From: Achromobacter insolitus
GTDB taxonomy: Bacteria; Pseudomonadota; Gammaproteobacteria; Burkholderiales; Burkholderiaceae_B
Direction: 5' to 3'
Assembly: GCF_002209555.1 (NCBI RefSeq)
Contig: NZ_NJIF01000005.1
Coordinates: forward strand, 62,001-126,000
Length of the DNA stretch: 64,000 nt
Position numbers and translations under genes: made by a program. Every line of letters starts with the position of its first letter. Positions within the stretch are counted from its first letter, which is position 1. A model generated the notes under the pieces. That model was not told the DNA's origin. It saw only the letters and a list, made by a program, of their open reading frames with translations, and did not search any database. Shown piece by piece: positions 44,636-53,207 of the stretch.

Positions 44636-47044
44636 TCAGCGTCCATGCCAATACCGCCGTCCGCGTTCGCGCTCCGCCCGGACTTCCAAGCCATCGGGAC
44701 CTGAACGCGCCATCACCGCGCCATCGCGGTCGCTGCGCCAGAAGGTCGCGCCGGCCCGCGTCCATCGCAGCTCAACCGCGCGTGCGGGATGGCGGAAGCG
44801 GTTCAGGTGGCCCGCCTGCGCAATCACATGGCTGGCGGCCACGGCCGACACCAAATCCCTGCCCGAGGACGACGCCGATCCATGATGCGGCGCCATCACC
44901 ACATCGATCCGTGGCAGTTCGGGAGCCAGCTCGCGTTCCTGCGCGACCCCCACGTCCCCGGTCAACAGCAGGGAATGCGACGCCCCTTGCACCAGCAGTA
45001 CACAGCTATCCGCGTTGCGATCCTGCCCGGCCTTGCCAGCAGTGGCGGCGGGATGCAGGAAGGTGAAGGCCACGCCGTCCACCTCCCAATGGTCACCGCG
45101 CAAGCATGGCCGTCTATCATCCGGCAGCGGCGGCAGACTGTTTCCCGCTCCCGGCCAGACCCGGACATCACGGCGCAAGAAGGCGTCCAAATCGAAGGAC
45201 GCGTAGCTGCGCTGCGCGGAAACAGCGGCCAGCACCGAGCGCAGCCCTCCGACATGATCCAGGTCGGCGTGCGACAGCACCAGCACATCCAGTTGCCGGA
45301 CGCCACGGGCCAGCAGGAACGGCGCGACCACGCGCTCGCCGGCGTCATTGCCGCCGTAATGGCGCGGCCCCGCGTCAAACAGCAGCGTCTGGCTGGCCGT
45401 CTCCACCAGAATGGCGCTGCCCTGCCCCACGTCCAGCGCGCTCATGTGCCAATGCCCCGGCTCGGGCCGGTCAGGGCGCCAGCACAACAGCGGCAGCATG
45501 CAGACCCATCCCAAGCGCCTGCCCGGCCAGCCCCGCACCTGCAACGCCCAGGCCATGCCCGCCACCGCCAGCAATAGCCATGGCCACGGCGCCGCCGCCA
45601 CCGGCACACTGGCCCAGGCGGCATTGCCCACCCATGCGACGGGCGCCATGGTGAGATCGAACGCCTGCAGCCCTGCCTGGCCGGCGAAGGAGCCCAGCGG
45701 CTGCGCGCCCGGCACTACCGACAGCGCCGCGCACAGCAATGCCAGCGGCGTCACCACAAAGGTCACGACGGGTATGGCCACCGCATTTGCCAACGGCGAC
45801 CCAATAGATACCTGGTGCACCAGGAATGCCAGCAACGGCGTAAGGCCCAGCGTCACCATCAATTGCAGGCGCGCCGCCTGCGACAGCCTGGCTGCGCAAC
45901 GCCGGACCCACCCCGCCTCGGGATCCACGGGCAGTTGCGCGATACGCAGCAGCACAGCCACCGCGCCGAACGACAACCAAAAGCCCGCCGACACCGGCGC
46001 CCAGGGGTCCAGCGCCACCACCACCGCCGCCGCGCAGACCAACACGCGATCCGCCGACAGCGGCAGGCGCGACATCGCCGCCGCCAGCACGACCGACAAC
46101 ATGAAGAAGGTGCGCCGCGCCGGCACGCCCCACCCGGCCAAGAGGCAGTACAGCAGCGCCACGGCCGCGGCCGCCGCGCCGCCCGCGACACGCGCAGGCA
46201 CATGTTCGGCCAGCGCGCCGCCCCGCCACCGAGCCCGCCGCCACAACGCCGCCACCAGCAACCCGGCGATGCCCGCGATCAACGTCACGTGCATGCCGCT
46301 GATCGACACCAGATGCGTGATGCCGCTGCGATTGAACAGGCGCCAGTCTTCACGCGCCACGCCAGCCTGGTCCCCAATCGCCAGCGCGATCATCACCGGC
46401 GCATAGCGATGTTCGCCCAGGGCGGCGCGCAACCCCTCGCGCACGCGATGGCGTGCCCGCTCTATTGCAATGCCAGGCGTCGCCCAAGGCCGGTCCTCAA
46501 GCAGCCTGGGCTGCCCCCGCACCGTGCCCGTCGCGCGTATCCCTTGCGCGAACATGCGTCCTTCCGTATCCGGGCCCGCCGGGTTCAACAGGCCGTGCGG
46601 ACGCCGTAGCACCACCGCCATGCGCCACACCTGGCCCGGTATCAGCAATGGAAGCGCGGAATGCGGGCCGGGCGGCGCCTGCCAGGCCACCTGGATGCGC
46701 GACGGGATGCCGGGCGGCGCGGGCTCGGCCAGTTCGGCCACGAAACGCTGGCCGCGCGCGTCGCCTTGAGGCAGCCCGGCCACGCGCACGACCAGGCGCG
46801 ACACGGCATCCTGGTGTTCGTCGGACAGCGCATCGTCCAGCCGGAACTGTGCCAGCACACTGGCGTTGAGCAGCCCCGCGCAAAAGCCCAGCGTCAGGCT
46901 TGCGAGCAGCCGCAAGATGCGCCGCTGCAAGCGCAGGCCCGCGGCAAGCGCAATCATGCCTAGAACCGCAAGCCCCCCGCAGATGCCGGCACCTGGAAGC
47001 CGCGATGACAACTGGACCAGCCCCGCGCCCGCCACGAACGCCAA
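44636..47044 (-). CDS. comEC: DNA internalization competence protein ComEC/Rec2
   Basis: 802 residues, inner-membrane channel for single-stranded DNA uptake. N-terminal helices and an OB-like domain (VSRLVVRVAGLPQGDARGQR), the Competence domain with SGITHLVSISGMHVTLIAGI and LLYCLLAGWGVPARRTFFML, and a C-terminal metallo-beta-lactamase domain from about 510 (ALDVGQGSAILVETASQTLL, LSHADLDHVGGLRSVL, MAPHHGSASSS), the presumed nuclease. The start is doubtful: the coordinate uses a TTG, but a GTG 9 bases further in and a possible ATC start at 47065 behind GGGAGG are alternatives. The last would give the N-terminus ITGRIFCLAFVAG. Confidence 0.92.
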   Translation of the reverse strand: MAFVAGAGLVQLSSRLPGAGICGGLAVLGMIALAAGLRLQRRILRLLASLTLGFCAGLLNASVLAQFRLDDALSDEHQDAVSRLVVRVAGLPQGDARGQRFVAELAEPAPPGIPSRIQVAWQAPPGPHSALPLLIPGQVWRMAVVLRRPHGLLNPAGPDTEGRMFAQGIRATGTVRGQPRLLEDRPWATPGIAIERARHRVREGLRAALGEHRYAPVMIALAIGDQAGVAREDWRLFNRSGITHLVSISGMHVTLIAGIAGLLVAALWRRARWRGGALAEHVPARVAGGAAAAAVALLYCLLAGWGVPARRTFFMLSVVLAAAMSRLPLSADRVLVCAAAVVVALDPWAPVSAGFWLSFGAVAVLLRIAQLPVDPEAGWVRRCAARLSQAARLQLMVTLGLTPLLAFLVHQVSIGSPLANAVAIPVVTFVVTPLALLCAALSVVPGAQPLGSFAGQAGLQAFDLTMAPVAWVGNAAWASVPVAAAPWPWLLLAVAGMAWALQVRGWPGRRLGWVCMLPLLCWRPDRPEPGHWHMSALDVGQGSAILVETASQTLLFDAGPRHYGGNDAGERVVAPFLLARGVRQLDVLVLSHADLDHVGGLRSVLAAVSAQRSYASFDLDAFLRRDVRVWPGAGNSLPPLPDDRRPCLRGDHWEVDGVAFTFLHPAATAGKAGQDRNADSCVLLVQGASHSLLLTGDVGVAQERELAPELPRIDVVMAPHHGSASSSGRDLVSAVAASHVIAQAGHLNRFRHPARAVELRWTRAGATFWRSDRDGAVMARSGPDGLEVRAERERGRRYWHGR

Positions 47045-47379
47045 GCAGAAGATTCGGCCTGTGATATGCGCCTCCCGAAACAGGACAGCGTAAAAGCGGA
47101 CAGCTGGGCGCAGGCCTGGGCAGGGATCGTTTCAGCCGCCTCGGATGACCGCGGAGATCGCGATGCCCAGGTACCGTGTACCCGCCCCGCAGGTCCGCCC
47201 CGCCAGATCCCGCGCCAGCCCGCAAGCATCGGCCAGGAGCCGGCTATGATTGCAGGGCTCGGCGAGACGCCGGGAACAGCATGGCCAACTGCCCAATACG
47301 CAAAGCGGATCCGCAATGACGCCCGAATCATTCTTCCTCTTCTTCAGCAGTCGTGACCCACTCACTTGCGGGCGGACCC
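47045..47379. promoter_or_regulatory. Divergent gap between comEC and the BenE-type gene
   Basis: 335 bases with no gene I can support; the open frames in it are high-GC shadows. CGGGAGG (minus strand, 47071-47077) is the only good ribosome-binding site for comEC. GGTAC-CGT-GTACC at 47170-47182 is a short palindrome. No clear -35/-10 pair is visible. Confidence 0.4.
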
Positions 47380-48594
47380 ATGGCTGAGCAAAACGCGATT
47401 CCAGCCTCCCCATCCTCGTTCCCCGCGACCGAACTGACGAACGCCTTTGTCGCGTTCCTGTTCTCCGCATCCGCCCCCGTCGCCATCATCCTGAGCGCAG
47501 GCGTAAAGGGCGGCCTCAGCCAGGCCGACCTGGCCTCATGGATCTTCGCGGCTTTCGTGCTCAACGGCATTCTTACCATCGTGATGTCGGCCATCTACCG
47601 GCAACCGCTAGCCTTTCTCTGGACCATTCCCGGCGCGGTGCTCGTGGCCAGCGCCCTGCAGCATCTGCCCTTCTCCGAGGTCATCGGCGCCTATCTGCTA
47701 ACCGCGGCGCTCATGCTGGTGCTGGGACTCACAGGATGGGTGGGCACCATCATGGACCGCATACCCATGCCCATCGTCATGGGCATGGTCGCCGGGGTTT
47801 TCCTCAGTTTCGCGCTGGACTGGATTCGCTCATTTGCTTCCGATCCCTGGCTCGCCGGCGCAATGACCGCCACATTCTTCCTGGTCTCGTTCTTCCCGGC
47901 AGTGCAAAAAAGGCTGTCGCCCATCATTGGCGCCTTGATCGCCGGTGTGTGCGCGCTGGTCATCATGGGCAGAGCGCCCGCCCTGGAACACATCACCCTG
48001 GCGACCTCGGTCGCCAGCCCCCAGTTCCACGCGCCTGCGTTCTCCTGGGCCGCAGCATTCGAGCTGGTCCTGCCTCTGGCCGTTACCGTGATCGCGGTAC
48101 AGAACGCGCAGGGCATAGCCGTGCTGCGCAATTCGCTGCACCGGCCTCCGGTCAATGCCATCACCAATGCCTGTGGGGTGTTCTCGGCGCTGACCGCTTG
48201 CCTGGGCTGCGTGTCCACCTGTCTGGCCGGCCCGTCGAACGCCATCATCGCCTCGGGCGCCAACGCATCGCGGCACTGGCTTGCCGCGATCTTCCTGGGA
48301 GTGATGGTGATCGTGTTCGGGCTGTTCTCGCCCTTGGTCACGCAAGCGCTGCTGGCCACGCCCACAGCCTTCGTGGCAACGCTTGCGGGGCTGGCGCTCT
48401 TGCGCATTCTGCAAGGCGCCTTCCATACCGCGTTCCGCCAACACTTCACGCTTGGCGCCCTGGTCGCTTTCCTCGTGACGCTGGGCGGCCTGCCCCTGTT
48501 TGGCATCGGCGCCCCTTTCTGGGGCGTGGTATTCGGCGTGGCAACCAGCTTCGTTCTGGAGCGGGGGGATTTCTCCAAGCAGGCCTCGAACTGA
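47380..48594 (+). CDS. BenE-family benzoate/H+ symporter
   Basis: 404 residues, about 12 membrane helices. Start at ATG 47380; a GTG 27 bases upstream would add MTHSLAGGP. Family stretches: AFLFSASAPVAIILSAGVKG, PLAFLWTIPGAVLVASALQH, GMVAGVFLSFALDWIRS, AVQNAQGIAVLRNSLHRPPV and GVFSALTACLGCVSTCLAGP. BenE proteins import benzoate or similar aromatic carboxylates with a proton. No ben genes are adjacent; the amidohydrolase 158 bases downstream on the same strand could be a partner. No regulator is evident. Confidence 0.92.
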   Translation: MAEQNAIPASPSSFPATELTNAFVAFLFSASAPVAIILSAGVKGGLSQADLASWIFAAFVLNGILTIVMSAIYRQPLAFLWTIPGAVLVASALQHLPFSEVIGAYLLTAALMLVLGLTGWVGTIMDRIPMPIVMGMVAGVFLSFALDWIRSFASDPWLAGAMTATFFLVSFFPAVQKRLSPIIGALIAGVCALVIMGRAPALEHITLATSVASPQFHAPAFSWAAAFELVLPLAVTVIAVQNAQGIAVLRNSLHRPPVNAITNACGVFSALTACLGCVSTCLAGPSNAIIASGANASRHWLAAIFLGVMVIVFGLFSPLVTQALLATPTAFVATLAGLALLRILQGAFHTAFRQHFTLGALVAFLVTLGGLPLFGIGAPFWGVVFGVATSFVLERGDFSKQASN

Positions 48595-48752
48595 AGTCTC
48601 CGTCCCCGGCGTGCCGTTCATAAGCACATCACTCAGATAGAAATTGCGAATCGGTCGTTTGGCCCAGCGCCCGTCTCCCGTACTGTGACCTGTCCGCGCC
48701 GGCCTTGCCGACCCCGCAAGGCGCCGCGTCCGTTTCACTCTCGGAGACCCGC

Positions 48753-50276
48753 ATGAACGACCGGCTGCACCGTACCCAGGCTTCCCGCTCCGCCGCCATC
48801 AAGGCGAAGCTGGACTATCCCGTGATCGATACCGACGTACACGTCAACGACTATGCCCCCGTTCTGGAGGACTACATCCAGCATTACGGCGGGTCCAAGC
48901 TCGTGGACGTGCTGCGCAAGACGCAGGGATCGCGCTTCGCCACCAAATCCCAGGGCAAGGACTGGTACCAGCAAACCCCGGCAGAGCGGCAATACAACCG
49001 TACGCTGCGTTCGCCGTGGTGGGCGCGGGTTACGCGCAACACGCTGGATCTGGCTACGGTCACCTTGCCGGAACTGCTGTATGAACGCCTGGAGGAACAG
49101 GGTTCGGACTACTCCATCCTGTTTCCCAACGACGTGCTGGCGCCGCTGGGCGCAGGCGACGAATACCGCCAGCCGCTGCACCGCGCAATCAACCATTTCC
49201 ATGCGGACCAGTACCGCAAGTACAGCGACCGCCTGACGCCGGTGGCCGGAATTCCGCTGCATACGCCGCAGGAAGCCATCGAGGAACTCGAGTTCGCCGT
49301 CAAAACGCTCGGGCTGAAAGTGGCCAACATTCCGGGCGGCGTTCGCCGGCCGATCAAGGCCATCGCCGACAAGTACCCCGCTTCCGAATATCCGGAAATC
49401 GCGCGGCATGCGTCCTACGTGGATTTCTTCGGGCTGGACAGCGAATACGACTACGACCCGTTCTGGGCCAAGGTAGTAGAGCTGGGCGTACCGCTGGCGA
49501 CCCATTACGGCAGCCAGGGCTGGACTGGTCGCCACTCCATCAGCAATTACATGTTCAACCATATCGGCCACTTCGCCGATGGTTCCCAGGCCTTCGCCAA
49601 GGCGCTGTTCTTCGGTGGCGTGACCCGGCGGTTCCCGGATCTGCGCGTAGCCCTGCTGGAGGGCGGAGCCGATTGGGGCGCGCACGTGTATGCGCACTTG
49701 GTGGACCGCTGGGAAAAGCGCAACCGCAACGCCGTGCAGCAGTACAACCCTGCCAACGCGGACGTGGAGCTGCTGGCGGACCTGTTCGAGCGCTATGGCG
49801 CCGAATTGCTGAACGGGCGCGAACTCAACAAGCAGACCCTGCTGCGCGACAGCCTGGGCCTGTCGGCGCTGCACCATAGCCGCGAGCCCGAGGGCGACGA
49901 GCTCGACGACTTCGCCGCGGCCGGCATCGAAAGCGTGGAGGACATCCGCAAGCGCTGGGTGGACAGCTTCTACTTCGGTTCCGAAGCGGATGACCGCAAC
50001 ATAGGCGCCGCTTTCAACGACCGCGCCAACCCGCTGCACACCAAGCTCAATGCAATCTGGTCGTCCGACGTCGGCCATTGGGACGTGCCCGACCTGACCG
50101 AGCCGCTGGCCGAAAGCTGGGACTTGGTCGAAGACGGGGTGATCACCGCGGAGGACTTCAAGGCGCTGGTCTTCGACAACCCTTACCGCTTCTACACGCA
50201 GGCGAACAGCGAATTCTTCAAGGGCACTCGCATCGAACAGAAGCTGCAGGCCCAGCCCCAGAAACGCGCCGCCTGA
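48753..50276 (+). CDS. Amidohydrolase family (PF04909-type) metal-dependent hydrolase or decarboxylase
   Basis: 507 residues; the ATG at 48753 follows GGAG. TIM-barrel amidohydrolase-2 fold: N-terminal metal motif VIDTDVHVNDYAPVLEDYIQ, strand-5 His in VPLATHYGSQGWTGRHSISN, VALLEGGADWGAHVYAHLVD, and the late Asp in IWSSDVGHWDVPDLTEPLAE. At 507 residues it is longer than the usual 300 to 400. Family members are zinc or manganese decarboxylases of aromatic acids or amide/lactone hydrolases. It probably works with the SsuABC-type transporter encoded downstream, after 127 bases with two hairpins. Substrate unknown. Confidence 0.87.
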   Translation: MNDRLHRTQASRSAAIKAKLDYPVIDTDVHVNDYAPVLEDYIQHYGGSKLVDVLRKTQGSRFATKSQGKDWYQQTPAERQYNRTLRSPWWARVTRNTLDLATVTLPELLYERLEEQGSDYSILFPNDVLAPLGAGDEYRQPLHRAINHFHADQYRKYSDRLTPVAGIPLHTPQEAIEELEFAVKTLGLKVANIPGGVRRPIKAIADKYPASEYPEIARHASYVDFFGLDSEYDYDPFWAKVVELGVPLATHYGSQGWTGRHSISNYMFNHIGHFADGSQAFAKALFFGGVTRRFPDLRVALLEGGADWGAHVYAHLVDRWEKRNRNAVQQYNPANADVELLADLFERYGAELLNGRELNKQTLLRDSLGLSALHHSREPEGDELDDFAAAGIESVEDIRKRWVDSFYFGSEADDRNIGAAFNDRANPLHTKLNAIWSSDVGHWDVPDLTEPLAESWDLVEDGVITAEDFKALVFDNPYRFYTQANSEFFKGTRIEQKLQAQPQKRAA

Positions 50277-50309
50277 GCTTTCCGCCAAACCAGTAACTCC
50301 ACACCGATC

Positions 50310-50372
50310 CTCGCCGGCGCAAGCCGGCGAGTGGACTGTCCTGCCCGCTGCCGGCGCGCGTCGGCAGCGGGC
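50310..50372. repeat. Two tandem perfect hairpins between amidohydrolase and transporter genes
   Basis: CTCGCCGGC-GCAA-GCCGGCGAG (50310-50331) and GCCCGCTGCCG ... CGGCAGCGGGC (50343-50353 and 50362-50372, 8-base loop). Both stems are perfect, 9 and 11 bp. No U-tract follows, so they probably stabilise mRNA or weaken read-through rather than end transcription. Confidence 0.8.
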
Positions 50373-50403
50373 CTGTAACCCATCACCATCTTACGGAACG
50401 ACC

Positions 50404-51513
50404 ATGCGCACCCTGCTCTCTTCCCGCAGCCTGATTTCACGCCTGTTGCTGGGCGCTGCCTTGTGCGCCGTCAGCATCTCCTCCTTGGCCGCGCCCAACG
50501 TAGTCCGCATTGGCGTGGCGACGGCCGGCGGCGGCGATCCCATCACCTGGGGCGGATCTCCCGGTGGCGTCGCGCGCGCCAACAATTGGCTGGAGGAGGC
50601 CTTCCAAGGCACCGGCACCGAGGTGCAGTGGCTGTTCTTCAAGGGCGCGGGGCCCGCTGTGAATGAAGCGCTCTCCAACAAGCAGATCGACTTCGCCTAC
50701 CAGGGCGACCTGCCGTCCGTGGTGGGCCGATCCAATGGCCTGAAGACCCGCATCCTGCTTGGCAGCGGCGTGCGCAACAACTTGTACGTATCCACGCCCA
50801 AAGATTCCGCATTGCAGTCGCTGGACGACCTGAAGGACCGTAAAGTGTCGATCTTCCGCGGCACCAACGGCCATCTGGTCGCCATCAACGTACTGGCCTC
50901 GCGCCAGCTGACCGAACGCGACATCAAGGGGGTCAACCTCGACACCGGCAGCGCGCAAGCGGCGCTGGTCTCAAATGGAGTGGATGCTGCTTTCGGCGGG
51001 TACGAATACTTCAAGCTTCGCGACCAGGGCCTGGCACGCATCATCTATTCCACCAAGGGTCAGGATCCCTCGTTCACGCGCCAGGCGTCCTTGCTCGTGC
51101 GCGAAGACTTCGAAAAAGAGAATCCCGAAGCCGTGCAACGCGTGGTCGACGTGTTCGTGCGCGCCGCGCAATGGGCCTCCGACGAGCAGAACCGCGACGC
51201 TCTCTTCAAGATCTGGGCGCGCAGCGGCACGCCTTATGCCTCCTGGCAGGCGGAATTCGATGGCGAAGTGCTGGCCGTGCGCAACTCGCCGCTACTGGAC
51301 GAGTTCCTGGCCTCGCGCTACCAGGCGGTGGCGGACGACGCGCTGAAACTGAAGCTGATCCGCCGCCCCGTCAGCGTGGAGGGCTGGTTCGAGCCGCGCT
51401 ACCTCAATACCGCGCTGCAAAAGGCCAATCTTTCCACCCGCTGGACGGCATTCAATGCGCAAGGCCAGCCCGCGTCCGGCGAACGCCAGGCAAGCGCCGC
51501 AGTGGCGCGATAA
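50404..51513 (+). CDS. SsuA/NrtA-type ABC transporter substrate-binding protein
   Basis: 369 residues. Signal peptide about 1-29 (LISRLLLGAALCAVSISSLA). The mature part has the SsuA-like arrangement: VVRIGVATAGGGDPITWGGS, EVQWLFFKGAGPAVNEALSN, KQIDFAYQGDLPSVVGRSNG, LKDRKVSIFRGTNGHLVAIN, ALVSNGVDAAFGGYEYFKLR and a C-terminal half with EDFEKENPEAVQRVVDVFVR. Proteins of this type bind sulfonates, nitrate, taurine or aromatic acids. No sulfonate monooxygenase (ssuD, tauD) is adjacent, so a sulfonate role is not supported; the amidohydrolase upstream suggests an organic substrate. Confidence 0.88.
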   Translation: MRTLLSSRSLISRLLLGAALCAVSISSLAAPNVVRIGVATAGGGDPITWGGSPGGVARANNWLEEAFQGTGTEVQWLFFKGAGPAVNEALSNKQIDFAYQGDLPSVVGRSNGLKTRILLGSGVRNNLYVSTPKDSALQSLDDLKDRKVSIFRGTNGHLVAINVLASRQLTERDIKGVNLDTGSAQAALVSNGVDAAFGGYEYFKLRDQGLARIIYSTKGQDPSFTRQASLLVREDFEKENPEAVQRVVDVFVRAAQWASDEQNRDALFKIWARSGTPYASWQAEFDGEVLAVRNSPLLDEFLASRYQAVADDALKLKLIRRPVSVEGWFEPRYLNTALQKANLSTRWTAFNAQGQPASGERQASAAVAR

Positions 51514-51522
51514 GGAGCCGTC

Positions 51523-52386
51523 ATGTCCGGCAACACCCTGAGCGCGCCGTTTCCCTCCACGCATCACCGCGCAACCCGCCCGCCTCTCGCTCTGCTGCGC
51601 AGCGCCGGCAATCGCCTGCTGCCCTGGCTGCTGCCCCTGGGCTTGCTCGCCCTTTGGCAACTCGGTGCGTCCCGGGGCTGGATTTCGCCGCAGGTGCTGC
51701 CGTCCCCCCATTTCGTCTGGCTTACCTTGCAGGATCTCTACAGCAGCGGAGACCTCTGGCTCAACGTGCAGGCCAGCATGCAGCGCGTGCTGGTCGGCTT
51801 TGCGGCCGGCAGCCTGCTGGGATTGGCGCTGGGCGCCGCCATGGGCCTGTGGCGGCCACTGGAAGCCTACATCCTGCCCACCTTCAACGCGCTGGTGCAG
51901 ATTCCCGTGTTGGCCTGGCTGCCCTTTGTGCTGCTGCTGGTCGGCATAGGCGAACCGCTGAAGTACATCCTGATCGCCAAGGCGGCGCTGGTACCCGTCA
52001 CGCTGAACACCCTGCAGGGATTCCGCCAGACACCGGCCAGCCTGCTGGAGGTGGCCCGCGTCTACGGCTACACACGCCGACAGCAAGTGCTGGAAGTGGT
52101 GCTGCCGCACGCCTTGCCCACGCTGTTCACGGGCCTGCGCCTGGGTTTCACCAAAGCCTGGCTGTCGCTGGTCGTGGTGGAGCTGGTCGCGTCCAGCGAA
52201 GGGCTGGGTTACTTGATCGTCTACGGCCGGCAACTGTTCCAGCTGGATCTGGTCATGGCGGCGGTGATCGTGGTGGGCGCCATCGGCTATGCCATCGACA
52301 AGCTGCTGGACGTGGCCGAAGCCCGCGCAGGCGGCGGACAGGCCGCGACCCGCCTGGGCACGGCGTCCACCGGAGTCCACGCATGA
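51523..52386 (+). CDS. SsuC-type ABC transporter permease, first copy
   Basis: 287 residues; ATG after AAGGAG. About six helices: LLPWLLPLGLLALWQLG, RVLVGFAAGSLLGLALGAAM, LVQIPVLAWLPFVLLLVGIG. The EAA loop reads SLLEVARVYGYTRRQQVLEV. The gene overlaps the next permease by 4 bases. Having two different permease genes in one SsuABC-type operon is unusual, since these transporters normally use a homodimer; here a heterodimer is likely. Confidence 0.92.
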   Translation: MSGNTLSAPFPSTHHRATRPPLALLRSAGNRLLPWLLPLGLLALWQLGASRGWISPQVLPSPHFVWLTLQDLYSSGDLWLNVQASMQRVLVGFAAGSLLGLALGAAMGLWRPLEAYILPTFNALVQIPVLAWLPFVLLLVGIGEPLKYILIAKAALVPVTLNTLQGFRQTPASLLEVARVYGYTRRQQVLEVVLPHALPTLFTGLRLGFTKAWLSLVVVELVASSEGLGYLIVYGRQLFQLDLVMAAVIVVGAIGYAIDKLLDVAEARAGGGQAATRLGTASTGVHA

Positions 52387-53192
52387 CGACGGCACAGACA
52401 CGCTCGTTTCCCAAGGCTGGTGCTCTCCACGCCTGGCTGCGGGCCCGATGGCGCGGCCTGGTGCTACCCGCCGCCGCGATCCTGGCGTGGTGGGCGCTGG
52501 CGCGGCTGGACTGGGTTTCCACGCCCTTGCTGGTGTCGCCGGGAAAAGTGCTGGACACCGCCGCCAGCCAGATATCTTCGGGCCGGTTGTGGCGCGCGCT
52601 GAGCGCCAGCCTGGCGCGGGAGTTCACCGGCTTTGCCATAGGCACCGCGCTCGGCCTCATACTGGGCGCGCTGCTCGGGCTGCTGCCGTTGTTCAACCGC
52701 ATCGTCGGCCCCAGTTTCAACACTTTCAAACAGATCTCGCTGTTTGCCTGGATTCCGCTCATCTCGGTCTGGTTCGGCCTGGGCGACGTGGCCAAAGTGA
52801 CGTTCCTGTCTCTGGCAGCCTTGGTACCCGTCGTCGTCAACACCTGCGACGGCATACGCAGCACCCCGACCACGCTGCTGGAAGTCGCCCGGGTGTTCGG
52901 CTATACGCGCTGGCAGACGCTGCTGCACGTGGTGCTGCCATCGGCCGCGCCTTCGATCTTCACCGGCGTCTACCTGGCGTTGATCTACTCCTGGCTGGCA
53001 ACGATAGGCGCCGAATACCTGCTGGTGGCCGGCCACGGCATAGGCAACACCCTGATCGAAGGCAGCGAACACTTCCAGATGGATCTGGTGATCTTCGGCA
53101 TGTTCGTGATCGGCCTGGTCGGCTGGTCCATGAACGCATTGGCCCGCGCGCTGGAGCGCCGGCTGGCGCGGCACCGCTACGGCGCCGCCTGA
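52383..53192 (+). CDS. SsuC-type ABC transporter permease, second copy
   Basis: 269 residues from the ATG overlapping the previous stop. Helices: LVLPAAAILAWWALARLDW, FTGFAIGTALGLILGALLGL, FNTFKQISLFAWIPLISVWF; EAA loop TLLEVARVFGYTRWQTLLHV. Clearly paralogous to the upstream permease (matching VLPSAAPSIFTGVYL/VLPHALPTLFTGLRL segments) but divergent. It ends RRLARHRYGAA, 15 bases before the ATPase gene. Confidence 0.92.
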   Translation: MTTAQTRSFPKAGALHAWLRARWRGLVLPAAAILAWWALARLDWVSTPLLVSPGKVLDTAASQISSGRLWRALSASLAREFTGFAIGTALGLILGALLGLLPLFNRIVGPSFNTFKQISLFAWIPLISVWFGLGDVAKVTFLSLAALVPVVVNTCDGIRSTPTTLLEVARVFGYTRWQTLLHVVLPSAAPSIFTGVYLALIYSWLATIGAEYLLVAGHGIGNTLIEGSEHFQMDLVIFGMFVIGLVGWSMNALARALERRLARHRYGAA

Positions 53193-53207
53193 GGGAGAAA
53201 GCAAGGA

